Of a stretch of 64,000 nt of DNA, positions 1-9,345 are shown piece after piece (position 1 is the first letter of the stretch; every line of letters starts with the position of its first letter). This stretch comes from Acidobacterium sp. Lineage in GTDB: Bacteria; Acidobacteriota; Terriglobia; Terriglobales; Acidobacteriaceae. The stretch spans positions 281-64,280 of the forward strand of contig PMUI01000091.1 of assembly GCA_003166955.1 (NCBI GenBank), in the 5' to 3' direction. Under the pieces are notes generated by a model. It saw only the letters and a program-made list of their open reading frames with translations. It did no database searches and was not told where the DNA came from. The translations under genes and the position numbers were made by a program.

Positions 1-937
1 GGACCTGAGCGGTGAGGTTGCCGGCCATGGCATTGACCGAGTCGGTGAGGTCCTTCCAGGTCCCCGCTACGCCGGGGACGACGGCCTGGCCGCCGAGCTT
101 GCCGTCGGTGCCGACTTCGCGGGCGACACGCGTGACCTCCGAGGCGAAGGAGCGCAGCTGGTCGACCATGGTGTTGATGGCTTCTTTGAGCTGCAAAATT
201 TCGCCACGGACATCGACGGTAATCTTGCGGGAAAGGTCGCCGGATGCTACCGCTGTGGCGACCTCGGCAATGTTGCGGACCTGGCCGGTGAGGTTCGAGG
301 CCATGGAGTTGACGGAATCGGTGAGGTCCTTCCAGGTTCCAGCGACGCCGGGGACCATGGCCTGGCCGCCGAGTTTGCCGTCGGTGCCGACTTCGCGGGC
401 GACGCGCGTGACCTCGGCGGTGAAGACGCCGAGCTGCTGAATCATGGTGTTGACAATGGTGGCGGAGCGGAGGAATTCGCCTTCGAGGGGGCGGCCATCG
501 ACGTCGAGGCGAACGGTCTGCGTGAGGTTGCCCTGGGCCACGGCGGCGATAGCGCGGGTGACTTCCGTGGTGGGGCGGAGAAGGTCTTCGATGAGGGTGT
601 TGACGGAGGTCTCCATGTCGTCCCATGCGCCCTGGTGGCGGGGAACGCGGATACGCTCGCGGGTTTTGCCCTCTTTGCCGACGGCCTGGCCGACGCGCTT
701 GAGCTCGCGGGCCATTTGCTCGTTGGCGGAGACGATCTCATTGAAGTGGTCGGCGATCTTGCCGGCGAGACCGGTCCAGGAACCGGGCAGGCGGACGCTG
801 AAGTCACCATCCTTCATGGTCTGGAGGCCCATCAGAATGATGGGAAGGTAGTCGGGCACGGAAGGATCCGTGCCATTGACGGGCAGACTTTTCTGGGGGT
901 TCTTCGATTTGGGCGTGGGCTCAGCCGCTGTCGCCAT
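1..937 (-). CDS. Poly-HAMP sensor histidine kinase, N-terminal part (runs off the window)
   Basis: The reading frame is open from an ATG at 937 to the window edge, about 312 residues. After a hydrophilic N-terminus it carries successive HAMP-like units. At least two near-identical copies contain the string [19 protein letters not shown] followed by [16 protein letters not shown]. Tandem units of this kind are the hallmark of the cytosolic Nik1/group III hybrid histidine kinases, where the HAMP chain is the sensor or transmission module and the kinase and receiver domains follow. No signal peptide or membrane helix is visible at the start, so a soluble kinase is likely. An AGGAG ribosome site lies 7-8 bases before the ATG. 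The kinase core lies outside the window, so the exact class is inferred. It is divergent from the lactonase gene. Confidence 0.85.
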   Translation of the reverse strand, partial: MATAAEPTPKSKNPQKSLPVNGTDPSVPDYLPIILMGLQTMKDGDFSVRLPGSWTGLAGKIADHFNEIVSANEQMARELKRVGQAVGKEGKTRERIRVPRHQGAWDDMETSVNTLIEDLLRPTTEVTRAIAAVAQGNLTQTVRLDVDGRPLEGEFLRSATIVNTMIQQLGVFTAEVTRVAREVGTDGKLGGQAMVPGVAGTWKDLTDSVNSMASNLTGQVRNIAEVATAVASGDLSRKITVDVRGEILQLKEAINTMVDQLRSFASEVTRVAREVGTDGKLGGQAVVPGVAGTWKDLTDSVNAMAGNLTAQV

Positions 938-1144
938 AAAAAGACTCCTGCCTGAGATGAACCTGAATTCTTCCCCGGGACAGACGCCGAATTATGGCGC
1001 ACCCGAACCGTGTGTCTGAAGGAGCGTTGGGTGGATGCGGCGAAATCGAAAAAAGGTTGCCTGCGGAAATTCTGTGGAAATTTTCTGCGGTCTGTTGGGG
1101 CGGGGGTGGCTCGGTGGGGAGTCGATGAGCGATGATGGACCGCG

Positions 1145-2320
1145 ATGAGAGAGCTAAACAGACGGGAGTTTTTGCGGCTGGCGGCGATTGCGCCGGGAGC
1201 AGCGCAGTCACTGTGGTCACGATCAGGACAAGAGGCGAAGCGACGACTGCTGTTTGTGGGAACGCAAACGGGGCCGGGGGGCAGCCAGGGGATCTATGCG
1301 TACCACTGGGATCCGGCGAGCGGGGACCTGCAGGCTGCAGGGCTGGCGGCGGAGAGCGATAACCCTACGTTTCTGGCGGTCGATCCGGATGCGAAGTATT
1401 TGTTCGCGGCGAATGAGATTGCCGGTTTCGAGGCGAAGGCCAGCGGGGCGGTGAGCGCGTTCGCGATCGATCACGGGGCGGCCAGGTTGAGGGCGATTAA
1501 CAAGGTGTTGGCGCTGGGCACCGGGACGTGCCATGTGGCCGCAGATCACCTGGGGCGGACGGCCTTCTGCGCGAACTACAGCGGCGGCAGCGCAAGTTCA
1601 TTCGTGATCGATTACGACGGGCAGATCAGCGATGCGGTTTCGCATTTTCAGTACCGGTTCGAGAACCAGGGGCATGGACCGAACACGGAGCGGCAGGAGG
1701 CGGCGCATGCGCACCGGGTGACGGTCTCGCCCGATGATCGTTATTTATTGGTGAACGATCTGGGGCTGGATTGCATTCACATCTACCACCTCGACGACAG
1801 GAACGCGAAGCTGACGGCGAATGCGCCCGCGCAGTGGAGTGCGACACCGGGATCGGGGCCGCGGGCGTTGCGGTTTCATCCCAACGGGCGGTTCGCGTAC
1901 TGCGTGCACGAGCTGGTTTCGCAGGTGGAGGTGCTCGAGTGGGATCGGGAGAAGGGGACGCTCGAGTCGGTGCAGAAGGTGAGCCTGATCCCCGACGATT
2001 ATCGCGGGACGACGCGGGGCGCCGATATTGTGGTCACGCGCGATGGGCACTTCGCGTATGCGGCGAATCGGGATTATGACTGTTTGGTGAGTTTCGTGGT
2101 CGATGCCAAGGACGGCAAGCTGACGTTGCTGGGGCGCGGGTCGTGCGGCGGGAAGATTCCGCGGCATCTGGCGCTCGATCCGACGGAGAGGTGGGTGCTG
2201 GTGGCGAACGAGCAGTCGGATTGGATTTCGGTTTTTGCGCGGGACGGGAAGACGGGCAAGGTGGCGGAGATGGGGAAGAGCTTTCCGATTTTGAAGCCGC
2301 AGTGTTTGGTGTTCGCGTAA
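1145..2320 (+). CDS. Lactonase-family (6-phosphogluconolactonase-like) seven-bladed propeller protein
   Basis: A 391-residue protein resembling the YbhE/Pgl-type lactonase family (PF10282). Family members hydrolyse sugar lactones, best known for 6-phosphogluconolactone. Supporting strings are LFVGTQT near residue 37, NPTFLAVDP, FCANYSGGSASSF, HAHRVTVSPDDRYLLVNDLGLDCI and GPRALRFHPNGRFAYCVHE, spaced like propeller blades. The N-terminus RREFLRLAA followed by a short hydrophobic stretch looks like a twin-arginine signal, so export to the periplasm is possible. An exported copy may act on a lactone other than the pentose-phosphate intermediate, or not be an enzyme. It stands alone, divergent from the poly-HAMP kinase and convergent with the Hpt gene. 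Confidence 0.85.
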   Translation: MRELNRREFLRLAAIAPGAAQSLWSRSGQEAKRRLLFVGTQTGPGGSQGIYAYHWDPASGDLQAAGLAAESDNPTFLAVDPDAKYLFAANEIAGFEAKASGAVSAFAIDHGAARLRAINKVLALGTGTCHVAADHLGRTAFCANYSGGSASSFVIDYDGQISDAVSHFQYRFENQGHGPNTERQEAAHAHRVTVSPDDRYLLVNDLGLDCIHIYHLDDRNAKLTANAPAQWSATPGSGPRALRFHPNGRFAYCVHELVSQVEVLEWDREKGTLESVQKVSLIPDDYRGTTRGADIVVTRDGHFAYAANRDYDCLVSFVVDAKDGKLTLLGRGSCGGKIPRHLALDPTERWVLVANEQSDWISVFARDGKTGKVAEMGKSFPILKPQCLVFA

Positions 2321-2321
2321 A

Positions 2322-2351
2322 AGCTTGGAGCTTGGAGCTGGGAGCAGCAGG
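2322..2351. repeat. Short tandem-like repeat AGCTTGGAGCTTGGAGC at a gene end
   Basis: Directly after the lactonase stop codon lies a run of GCTTGGAGCTTGGAGCTGGGAGC. It is one of several short low-complexity repeats placed at gene ends in this window. No protein-coding role is evident. Confidence 0.6.
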
Positions 2352-2367
2352 TCGGAGACTAGACTAA

Positions 2368-2703
2368 TCAGGACTCTCTTGAAGCGATCTCGGCGTCCAG
2401 TTCGGCGATCTCCGCGCGGAGGGTGGCGAGGTCTTCTGCGGTTAGAGGCTCGTCGGATTTGAGCAGGAATTCGATGGATGAGGCGAGCTGGGTGCCCTGG
2501 GGCAATCCGAAGACGCCGAGAACGCCGGAGAGTTTGTGCGCGGCTTCGCGGCCCTGAGAACGGGCTTCAAGGTCGGCGGGACTGAGGGCCAGGGTTTCGC
2601 AGGCGGAGTGGAGCAGGGCCATGCGTTCGAGGACAGTGGGGCGCGATCTGCGCCAAATCTCCTCGAGCCGTGAGGCGATTTTGGCGGCAGGGTCCTCGGT
2701 CAT
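2368..2703 (-). CDS. Histidine-containing phosphotransfer (Hpt) domain protein
   Basis: A 111-residue, helix-rich protein with the Hpt signature AAHKLSGVLGVFGL; His56 is the likely phospho-acceptor. It has no other domain. The chosen start is the ATG at 2703, whose ATGA overlaps the stop codon of the receiver gene upstream, a sign of translational coupling. An in-frame upstream start at 2715 would give four extra residues inside the receiver gene. Together with the receiver and the sensor kinase on the same strand it forms a phosphorelay without an output domain. Its final target is presumably encoded elsewhere. Confidence 0.85.
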   Translation of the reverse strand: MTEDPAAKIASRLEEIWRRSRPTVLERMALLHSACETLALSPADLEARSQGREAAHKLSGVLGVFGLPQGTQLASSIEFLLKSDEPLTAEDLATLRAEIAELDAEIASRES

Positions 2704-3080
2704 ATTTCCTGCCAACCCAGGGTCGCTGCGATTTCCTGGGCCAGCACGAGCGGGTCGAAGGGCTTGAACATGACTTTGACGACGCCAAGGTCGGAGAAGC
2801 GTTTCTGGTCGGCGGCCTGGACTTTGGCGGTGAGCAGGATGACGGGGATGTTGGCGGTCTCGGGCAGGGAGCGGAGCTCGCGGAAGGTGGTGGGGCCGTC
2901 CATGCCTGGCATCATGACGTCGAGCAGGATGGCGTCGGGGTGGCTTTCGCGGGCCTTGATAATGCCGGCGGCGCCGGAACCGGCGACGAGGACATCCCAG
3001 CCGGCTACGGTTTCGAGGCTCAGCGCAGCAACCTCGCGAATATCCTCCTCGTCATCGATAATCAGAACCCGTCGCGACAT
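2700..3080 (-). CDS. Stand-alone CheY-like response regulator receiver
   Basis: A 126-residue single receiver domain. The acidic pair Asp9-Asp10, phospho-acceptor Asp54 in LLDVMMPGMDG, Thr84 in LLTAK and Lys106 in KPFDP are all in their expected places. There is no DNA-binding or enzymatic output domain. The ATG at 3080 was preferred over an in-frame TTG at 3092. It lies about 150 bases downstream of the sensor kinase and overlaps the Hpt gene by four bases, so the set probably works as kinase to receiver to Hpt, or as a phosphate sink. Confidence 0.9.
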   Translation of the reverse strand: MSRRVLIIDDEEDIREVAALSLETVAGWDVLVAGSGAAGIIKARESHPDAILLDVMMPGMDGPTTFRELRSLPETANIPVILLTAKVQAADQKRFSDLGVVKVMFKPFDPLVLAQEIAATLGWQEI

Positions 3081-3227
3081 CAGTTCGCTCAATCTGCTTG
3101 AAATCTGTTACTCAGTTCTCTGCTTAAAATCTCTTGCTCAGTTCCTGACCTAACTATTACTCAATTCGCGAATTCCCACCATCCCCCGGTGGTTCTAGTA
3201 CTTCATTCGAGTTTTTGCGCGATTGGC

Positions 3228-5909
3228 TTATCCCAGTTTCTGTTCAAACTGGCTCTGCGTGGCTTCCTCGGCGAGCGGGGAGATGGAGGCGCGCTCGGGC
3301 AGGTAGAAGCGGAAGATGGCGCCGCGGGATCCGTTCTGCTCGGCCCAGATGCGGCCGCCGTGCTGATGGACGATGGTGCGGCAGATGGCGAGGCCGAGGC
3401 CGGTACCGCCTTTCTGGCGCGAATCGGAAGCGTCGACCTGCTGGAAGCGGTCGAAGATGCTCTCCAGCTTGTCGGCGGGAACGCCGCGGCCCTCGTCGAT
3501 CACGCTGACGGTGACGCCGTCGGAAGCGCGGACGGTGACGACGCGGACGGTGGAGCGTGGCGGCGAAAACTTAATGGCGTTGCTGAGCAGATTGGTGAGC
3601 ACCTGCAGCATGCGGTCGGAATCCGCCTCGACGAAGACGGAGTTTGAGTCGCTGGCGAGATAGACTTCTTCGGAATCGGCCATGGGCTGCATGGCTTCAA
3701 TCGCCTGGCGCACAAGCTCGTCGAGGGAAATGCGGCGGAAGGCGAGAGGCGCGCGGCCTGAGGTCATGCGTTCGAGGTCGAGGATGTCGTTGATGAGGCG
3801 GACGAGGCGGTCGGAGTTAGCGACCGCGATGCGCAACAAGCTGGTTGCCTTTTCGCTGACCTCGCCGAGCAGGCCGGCGGAGAGAAGGCCGAGAGCGCCG
3901 CGGATGGAAGTAAGCGGGGTGCGCAGCTCATGGCTGACGGTGGAGATGAACTCATCCTTCATGTGGTCGAGCGCGTAGCGCTGGCTGATGTCGCGGAAGC
4001 TGAGCACGCTGCCGACGGGCTCGCCTTCTTCGACCATGGGCATGAGCGAAAACTCGACGGGGAAGCTCTTGCCGTTGCCGCGGAAGTAGACATCCTGGCC
4101 GGAGGCGCCTTCGGTGGTCTGGAAGGCTCTGCGGGTGAGGCAGGTGGAGTCGCAGCCGGCGAGGGGTGGATGGAGCAGTTCGTGGACGCGGCAGCCGATG
4201 AGCTCGGACTCGTTGCATTCCATCATGCGGGCGGCGGCGGGATTGGCGAAAGCGATGCGGTTGGTGGAGTCGACGCCGATGATGCCGTCGGCGACGGAAT
4301 TGAGGATGACGGCCTTCTGGCGGTCGAGCTGGCGGACCCGGGCTTCCTGACCGGCGCGCGCCATGAACTGGCCGACGGAGCCGCAGACGGTTTCGACGGT
4401 GGCCATCAGGTCGGGATCTTCGCGCATGAACTGGCGGGAGAAGCATTCGACCGCGGCGATGACCTGATTGCCGACGCGGACGGGAACGGCCCATCCGGAG
4501 ACGAAGCCGTTGAGACGCGCCGCGGTACGGCGCAGGAAGGTGGGATGCTGGCGGAGATCGGCGACCCAGCATGGCTTGCCGAGAGACCAGACGAGGCCGG
4601 GGAGGCCCTGGCCTCGGGAGAGCACGAGCGACTCGGTCTCCTGATGGAAGTCCTCGCTGGAGCGGCCCCGGGAGAACCAGCAGGTGCGGGGACGGATGGA
4701 GTGCTGGCTCTCGTCGACGGTCCAAAGAGCGGCAAATTCGCAGGAGAAGGTTCCGCAGAGCGCTTCGAGGACGCGGGTGAGCCCTTCGTCCATGGAGGTG
4801 GTCTCGCCGATGATCTGGCTGACGATGAGCTGAATGCGGAGGCGGCGCTCGCGGCGGTTCTGCTGGGTGACGTCACGGAAGATGCAGCGGACGGAGACGG
4901 GCTCGGACTCCTCGCGGCGGCAGCTGAGGCTGGCTTCGACTTCGACATTCTCGCCGGCGGAATTCTGCAGGCGCAGCGGGTGATGCTCGACGCGGACGCC
5001 GTGCAGGGCCTTGTGGAAGAGGGCAGCGGCTTCGGCCTGAACTTCGGGAGGGAAGGGCGATTCGAATCCAATGAGTGACTCGAACTGTGACGAATCCATG
5101 CCGAAGAGGGCCTGCCAGGAGGGATTGACGTAGAGGTAGCGGCCACGCGGGCTGAGCGTGGCGATCATCTCGGCGGAGTTGTCGAACAGGTCGCGGTAGC
5201 GCTCTTCGCTTTCGCGCAGGGCGTGTTCGGCGCGGCGGGTGGCGCTGAGATCGACGGCGATGGAGACGAGGCCCTCGACGGTTCCGGCGGAGGAACGGAC
5301 AGCGGAAAGGTAGACCATGGCCGGAAAGGTGCTGCCGTCTCTGCGGCGATAGCGCATTTCGAAACCGCGGACACGGCTGGCGGGAAAAGTGGCTACGTAG
5401 CGGACGTAAGGAAGGAGGGTGGGCGAGGTGTCGGGCGGGACCTCGGGGTGAGTGCGAAAAGCGGGCATGGAGGCGGCGAGTTGCTCGCCGACGCGGGCCA
5501 TCTCGCTTTCGGGGAAGAGCTCGGCGGCGTTGAGCTTGCCCAGCGCTTCATGAGTGCGGTAGCCGAGCATGCGTTCGGCGGCGGGATTGAAGAGATTGAT
5601 GCGACCGGTGAGGTCGCAGGCGATCATCATGGGCCCCGCGGAATCGAGGATGCTGCGATGCAGGCGGGCCACTTGCTGAAGCTGGCGCTCGCCCCGGCGT
5701 TCGCGCAGGACGGAGCGGAAGTTGGAAATGGCGATGGACACGAGGAGGGCGAGGGCCACGGTCCAGAAACCGGCAAACCAGAAGATCCACGGATGGCTCT
5801 GCGCGGGCGGACTGCCGTAGCGCGCGAGGATGAGCGCGCCCACGAGAGAAAAGGCGAGCGCGATCATGAAAGCTGGCGTGACAGTACGCGAGTGGTTGAA
5901 TCGAGTCAC
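3228..5909 (-). CDS. Membrane sensor histidine kinase with three PAS and one GAF domain
   Basis: An 893-residue kinase. Two N-terminal membrane segments (about residues 13-30 and 41-62) are followed by a PAS domain (about 85-215, with FNPAAERMLGY), a second PAS (about 235-350, with LYVNPSWQALFG), a GAF domain (about 365-515) and a third PAS (about 530-645, with IAFANPAAARMMECNE). The H-box is FISTVSHELRTPLTSIRGAL with His660. The ATPase domain follows, with the GRGVP and GGTGLGLAI boxes. No receiver is fused, so phosphate presumably passes to the separate receiver downstream. The three intracellular sensor domains point to a small cytoplasmic ligand or redox signal, but the ligand cannot be read from the sequence. 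Confidence 0.92.
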   Translation of the reverse strand: MTRFNHSRTVTPAFMIALAFSLVGALILARYGSPPAQSHPWIFWFAGFWTVALALLVSIAISNFRSVLRERRGERQLQQVARLHRSILDSAGPMMIACDLTGRINLFNPAAERMLGYRTHEALGKLNAAELFPESEMARVGEQLAASMPAFRTHPEVPPDTSPTLLPYVRYVATFPASRVRGFEMRYRRRDGSTFPAMVYLSAVRSSAGTVEGLVSIAVDLSATRRAEHALRESEERYRDLFDNSAEMIATLSPRGRYLYVNPSWQALFGMDSSQFESLIGFESPFPPEVQAEAAALFHKALHGVRVEHHPLRLQNSAGENVEVEASLSCRREESEPVSVRCIFRDVTQQNRRERRLRIQLIVSQIIGETTSMDEGLTRVLEALCGTFSCEFAALWTVDESQHSIRPRTCWFSRGRSSEDFHQETESLVLSRGQGLPGLVWSLGKPCWVADLRQHPTFLRRTAARLNGFVSGWAVPVRVGNQVIAAVECFSRQFMREDPDLMATVETVCGSVGQFMARAGQEARVRQLDRQKAVILNSVADGIIGVDSTNRIAFANPAAARMMECNESELIGCRVHELLHPPLAGCDSTCLTRRAFQTTEGASGQDVYFRGNGKSFPVEFSLMPMVEEGEPVGSVLSFRDISQRYALDHMKDEFISTVSHELRTPLTSIRGALGLLSAGLLGEVSEKATSLLRIAVANSDRLVRLINDILDLERMTSGRAPLAFRRISLDELVRQAIEAMQPMADSEEVYLASDSNSVFVEADSDRMLQVLTNLLSNAIKFSPPRSTVRVVTVRASDGVTVSVIDEGRGVPADKLESIFDRFQQVDASDSRQKGGTGLGLAICRTIVHQHGGRIWAEQNGSRGAIFRFYLPERASISPLAEEATQSQFEQKLG

Positions 5910-6095
5910 GACTCAATTCCGTGAAAAACGGGAATGGGCTTCCCTCGTGTCTAAACAGGGATTCGAGGCTCAGTATAGGGGAAGGCCGGAGAGTTCCGAC
6001 AGGAAAATCCACAGCGAATCCGCGGAACAATCCCACTTTGGTGTTAGTGCTGCGGAAATGATGCAAAAGCGTTGCGCCACTTGTAATAGTGACTG

Positions 6096-7157
6096 TTAAA
6101 CGGCGACCGGATCGAGGATGCGGCCCCAGCGACGCTCACGACGCTCTGCATACGCTTTTTTGTGCCATGCGTAGCCGGCGACGAGGGGCAGCGCGAGGGT
6201 GGCTTCGCTGTAAACCATCTGCTCGAAGGTCGTGTCGACCTTGCCCCAGGAACTGGCTTCCTTGAGGGTGCTCGAGGAAAGGGCGCCATCACGAACGTCG
6301 GCGACGGTGATCTGGATGGCGTATTTGTGCATGGGGGCTTCGTTACCGAGGATTTCCGCGGCGACGACGATGTCCTGCGCGAAGTTTTTGGGGACGCCGC
6401 CGCCGATCATGAGCAGGCCGGTGGTGGGGTTGGCGATTTTGAGCTGGGTGAGCTCGTAGAAATCTTTGGCGGAGTCGATGGAGACTTTGGGCTTGTCCTG
6501 GCGCTTGTGCTGGTGAGCGACGAGGCCGAAGCCGGCGGAGCAATCGCTGAAGGCGGGACAGAAGATGGGGACATCTTTCTGATACGCGGAGAGGACGATG
6601 GAGTCGACGCCGCCTTTTTCCGGCGTCTTGCCGTAGGCTTCGAGCCAGGCGCCCATAGCGCGGATAAATTCGCGGGAGCTGTGGGGGCGGGGCGGGAGCG
6701 AGTCGGCGACTTTCTCGGTGGTCTCGTCGCAGAGGCGGAGTTCTTCTTCGTCGATCAGGGTGTCGTAGATGCGGTCGATCATCAGCTCGCGGAGAACGCC
6801 GTCCTGGGTGCCGGATTTGTAGAGGTCGTCGGCGATGTAGTGCTGAAAGCCGAGAGCTTCGAAGAAATCCTGATCGACGATATTGGCGCCGGTGGAGACC
6901 AGGGCGTCGACCATGTTGTTGCGGATGAGGTCGACGAAGATCTGCTTGAGGCCGGCGGAGACGAGGGAGCCAGCGAGGCAGAGGATGACGCCGCAGTCCT
7001 GATCGCGCAGCATGCGCTCGTAGATAGAGGCGGCCCGGGCGAGGTCACGGGAGCTGTAGGCCATGGACTGCATGGCGTCGACGAGGGCGACGACGTTGTG
7101 CTGGCGGATATCGATGTGGCGGATAGGGTTCTTGAGGAGATCGTGTTTCGAAGGCAT
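6096..7157 (-). CDS. Deoxyhypusine synthase-like protein
   Basis: A 353-residue protein of the deoxyhypusine synthase family. The family transfers the aminobutyl group of spermidine, using NAD, onto a lysine of eIF5A, or in relatives onto putrescine to make homospermidine. The key string SSWGKVD contains Lys306, aligned with the catalytic lysine of eukaryotic deoxyhypusine synthase (SWGK). Other family strings are LAGSLVSAGL, STGANIVDQDF, DVPIFCPAFSDCSAGFG, GLLMIGGGVPKNF and YSEATLALPLVAGYAW. Bacteria have no eIF5A, so a polyamine-forming role is more likely than protein modification. The start is the ATG at 7157 (MPSKHDLL); the frame is open further upstream but that part has no family similarity. 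It appears monocistronic. Confidence 0.88.
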   Translation of the reverse strand: MPSKHDLLKNPIRHIDIRQHNVVALVDAMQSMAYSSRDLARAASIYERMLRDQDCGVILCLAGSLVSAGLKQIFVDLIRNNMVDALVSTGANIVDQDFFEALGFQHYIADDLYKSGTQDGVLRELMIDRIYDTLIDEEELRLCDETTEKVADSLPPRPHSSREFIRAMGAWLEAYGKTPEKGGVDSIVLSAYQKDVPIFCPAFSDCSAGFGLVAHQHKRQDKPKVSIDSAKDFYELTQLKIANPTTGLLMIGGGVPKNFAQDIVVAAEILGNEAPMHKYAIQITVADVRDGALSSSTLKEASSWGKVDTTFEQMVYSEATLALPLVAGYAWHKKAYAERRERRWGRILDPVAV

Positions 7158-7581
7158 AACGGATTCAGGATAGCAAAGCGAAATGAGGGTGAAGGTTGAT
7201 GGGCGGTGAATTGAGTGCGGTGGATTCCCGGCTACAGGACTGAGAACGAGTCGCTTAGGAAGGGGGCGGCGACGGCCTGGGGGGTGAAGGGGAGAGGACG
7301 CGGAACGATTCCCGAAACGGGATTTGATTCCCATAATGGTCGGGCCAGGAACGAAAGGAGAGGGAAAGCACCAACGGTACATTCCGCAGCCCGCCCGCCT
7401 CCGGTAAGCGTAGAGGTGGCACGGCAATCCGATGTAATTAGGAACTGTCGGCCGCAAATCGGAGGAGGGCGCTCTTGTTACTCCCAACGCCGAGGAAAAC
7501 GGAAGGAGCCGGTGGGAAATCAGCGGGGACGGTGTCCTCGCAGGACCTGTCTACCGGCGATCCGGCAAAGGAGGGGAACGG
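7158..7581. other. Intergenic region before the first porin
   Basis: This 424-base spacer lies between two divergent genes and should hold both promoters. It is GC- and purine-rich in its right half, with GGAGG-like runs. I see no convincing ORF or RNA family. AGGAGGGG lies a few bases before the porin ATG and is a good ribosome-binding site. A TGGCACG string at 7417 was considered as a sigma-54 element and rejected. Confidence 0.5.
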
Positions 7582-8832
7582 ATGAAGAACATGCTTTGCA
7601 AAGGTATTGCGGCAGCCGGGTTTCTGGCCCTGGCATCAACGATTGGCCTGCATGCCCAGGAGTTTCGGGTCTTCAGTCGGACCGTGCAGGTGCACGGTTT
7701 CGGAACCCAGGGATTCGTCCACACCGGCGAAAACAACTGGCTGACGATGAATACTTCCAATGTAGGCAGCGGGGAGTTTACCGATTTTGGGGCCAACGCA
7801 ACGGTTCCGCTCTTCGACAAAGTTCGCGTCGGGGCGCAGATCTACGAACACAACGTGGGGCAGCTGGGAAAGTGGCATCCGCAACTGGACTGGGCCTCCG
7901 CCGATTACAACTTCAAAACCTGGCTGAGTTTCCGGGGCGGCAAGGTGAAGACGGCGATGGGACTGTACAACGACACCCAGGACATGGATTCTCTGCACGT
8001 CTTCGGGCTGCTGCCGCAATCGGTTTATCCGATCGACATGCGGGACGCCACGCTCGCGCACCTGGGCGGAGACCTCTACGGCACGATCAAGCCGGAAAAG
8101 AAGCTGGGGTCCTTTGGGTACACGTTGTACGGGGGCGACAGGCGCGACAGCATCTACGGAGGATACCCGTACCTGCTGCAGATCCACGGGATTTCCATGC
8201 AGCAATACGGGGGCCCGGTAATGGGGGGCGATCTGCGCTGGAACACTCCGGTGAAGGGGTTCACGGCAGGGACATCCTATGTCTACGAAATCATCACGGG
8301 GACAGGCCAGCTGAACCCGTCCATCGCACTGGGTGGTCCTAACATCGTTGTGCCGTATAAGGAGTGGTCCAATAACGACTTCATGAACCAGTACTACGGA
8401 ACCTGGAGTTCTCGTTCAGGCAAGCTGCGGCTGGACAGCGAATACCGCCGCTACTGGCGGGATCAGGACATCTTCAGCGGCCAGTTCTGGGTTACGACCG
8501 ACGTACGGAGCTGGTATGTTGCGGGCTCCTACGGCATCAACAAATGGCTCGAGGTCGGCAGCTACTACTCTTATTTCACCAATAACTGGAATTGCGATGT
8601 ACCCGGACAGATTCCCGCCCCCAGCGCGAGTTCTCCGGATCGCCATGTCTACGACAAAGCCGTGACCGCGCGTATCAACCTGAAGAACTACTGGTATGCC
8701 AAGGTCGAAGGCCACTTTATGGATGGCTACGCGGGCTTCATGTACCCGGACGGCTTCTATCCGCAGGTCAACCCGCAGGGTCTGAAGCCCAACACCAACG
8801 GCGTCGTCGTTCGTACCGGAATGTACTTCTGA
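7582..8832 (+). CDS. Outer-membrane beta-barrel porin, copy 1
   Basis: A 416-residue exported protein. Residues 1-25 form a signal peptide ending in LHAQ. The mature part alternates aromatic and polar residues with many Tyr/Trp/Gly, lacks long hydrophobic helices and ends in RTGMYF; a C-terminal aromatic residue is the BamA recognition signature. Clear similarity runs over its whole length to the porin at 9565-10776, for example GLYNDTQD, LLPQSVYP and HFMDGY. Its substrate cannot be read. It is followed after 27 bases by a small binding-protein-like gene, an arrangement repeated in the second copy, so the pair probably works together in solute uptake or sensing. Confidence 0.85.
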   Translation: MKNMLCKGIAAAGFLALASTIGLHAQEFRVFSRTVQVHGFGTQGFVHTGENNWLTMNTSNVGSGEFTDFGANATVPLFDKVRVGAQIYEHNVGQLGKWHPQLDWASADYNFKTWLSFRGGKVKTAMGLYNDTQDMDSLHVFGLLPQSVYPIDMRDATLAHLGGDLYGTIKPEKKLGSFGYTLYGGDRRDSIYGGYPYLLQIHGISMQQYGGPVMGGDLRWNTPVKGFTAGTSYVYEIITGTGQLNPSIALGGPNIVVPYKEWSNNDFMNQYYGTWSSRSGKLRLDSEYRRYWRDQDIFSGQFWVTTDVRSWYVAGSYGINKWLEVGSYYSYFTNNWNCDVPGQIPAPSASSPDRHVYDKAVTARINLKNYWYAKVEGHFMDGYAGFMYPDGFYPQVNPQGLKPNTNGVVVRTGMYF

Positions 8833-8859
8833 GAGGAAAGGATGCGTAAGGAGACGAGT

Positions 8860-9279
8860 ATGAAATATACACAATGGCTTCTACTGGCCGGCGCCGTCAT
8901 GCTGATCGTTCCGCTCAGTCTGCGGGCGGCCGATATGAAGGTGATCGCCAACCCGAGTGTGTCGGCCAGTGCGGTATCGGCCGACGATCTGAAGGATGTC
9001 TTTCTCGAAAACAAGGATTCTCTGGGCGGATCGCACGTGGATCCGGTGCTCGAGAAGGGCGGCCCTGCGCACGAAGCTTTCCTGAAGGTGCTGGGCAAGA
9101 GCGATGCGGCGCTGCAGACGTATTACCGGAGCCTGGTGTTTTCGGGCAAAGGCTCGATGCCGAAGGCTTTGGCCTCGGACGCGGAAGTCGCGGCCTGGGT
9201 GGCAAAGACCAAGGGCGCGGTCGGCTACGTGAGCGGCGACGCCAGCGCGCCGGGCACGAAGGTACTGGAAGTGAAGTAA
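8860..9279 (+). CDS. Small PstS-like periplasmic protein, copy 1
   Basis: A 139-residue secreted protein. A signal peptide (about residues 1-23, ending SLRAAD) precedes a mature domain of about 115 residues. KVIANPSVSASAVSADDLKDVF and GAVGYVS resemble short phosphate-binding-protein-like (PstS-type) domains. It is much shorter than a full two-lobed binding protein. The ATG at 8860 was chosen because AAGGAG lies 6 bases before it and because it then equals the length of copy 2. It sits between two porin genes and differs from copy 2 mainly in the signal peptide. A role in presenting a ligand to the downstream chemoreceptor is possible but inferred. Confidence 0.8.
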   Translation: MKYTQWLLLAGAVMLIVPLSLRAADMKVIANPSVSASAVSADDLKDVFLENKDSLGGSHVDPVLEKGGPAHEAFLKVLGKSDAALQTYYRSLVFSGKGSMPKALASDAEVAAWVAKTKGAVGYVSGDASAPGTKVLEVK

Positions 9280-9316
9280 ATCTGACCACCGGTCGCGATA
9301 CTGATCCGGGGAGGAA

Positions 9317-9345
9317 GGACCCGCCAGGAGCGGGTCCCTCGTTTA
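9317..9345 (+). terminator. Intrinsic terminator after the first porin module
   Basis: GGACCCGC at 9317-9324 pairs perfectly with GCGGGTCC at 9330-9337 across a five-base loop, followed by CTCGTTT. The T-run is short, so termination may be partial. It separates the first porin module from the second. Confidence 0.7.

Noticed and set aside
442-955. Several short plus- and minus-strand ORFs near the left edge
   Set aside because: They overlap the poly-HAMP kinase reading frame and are its shadows.
5058-5070. GATTCGAATCC resembling a tRNA T-loop
   Set aside because: It lies within the PAS-kinase coding frame and no cloverleaf partners flank it.
7417-7431. TGGCACG string as a sigma-54 -24 element before the porin gene
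   Set aside because: The required GC at the -12 position is CG here, so the GG-N10-GC rule fails.
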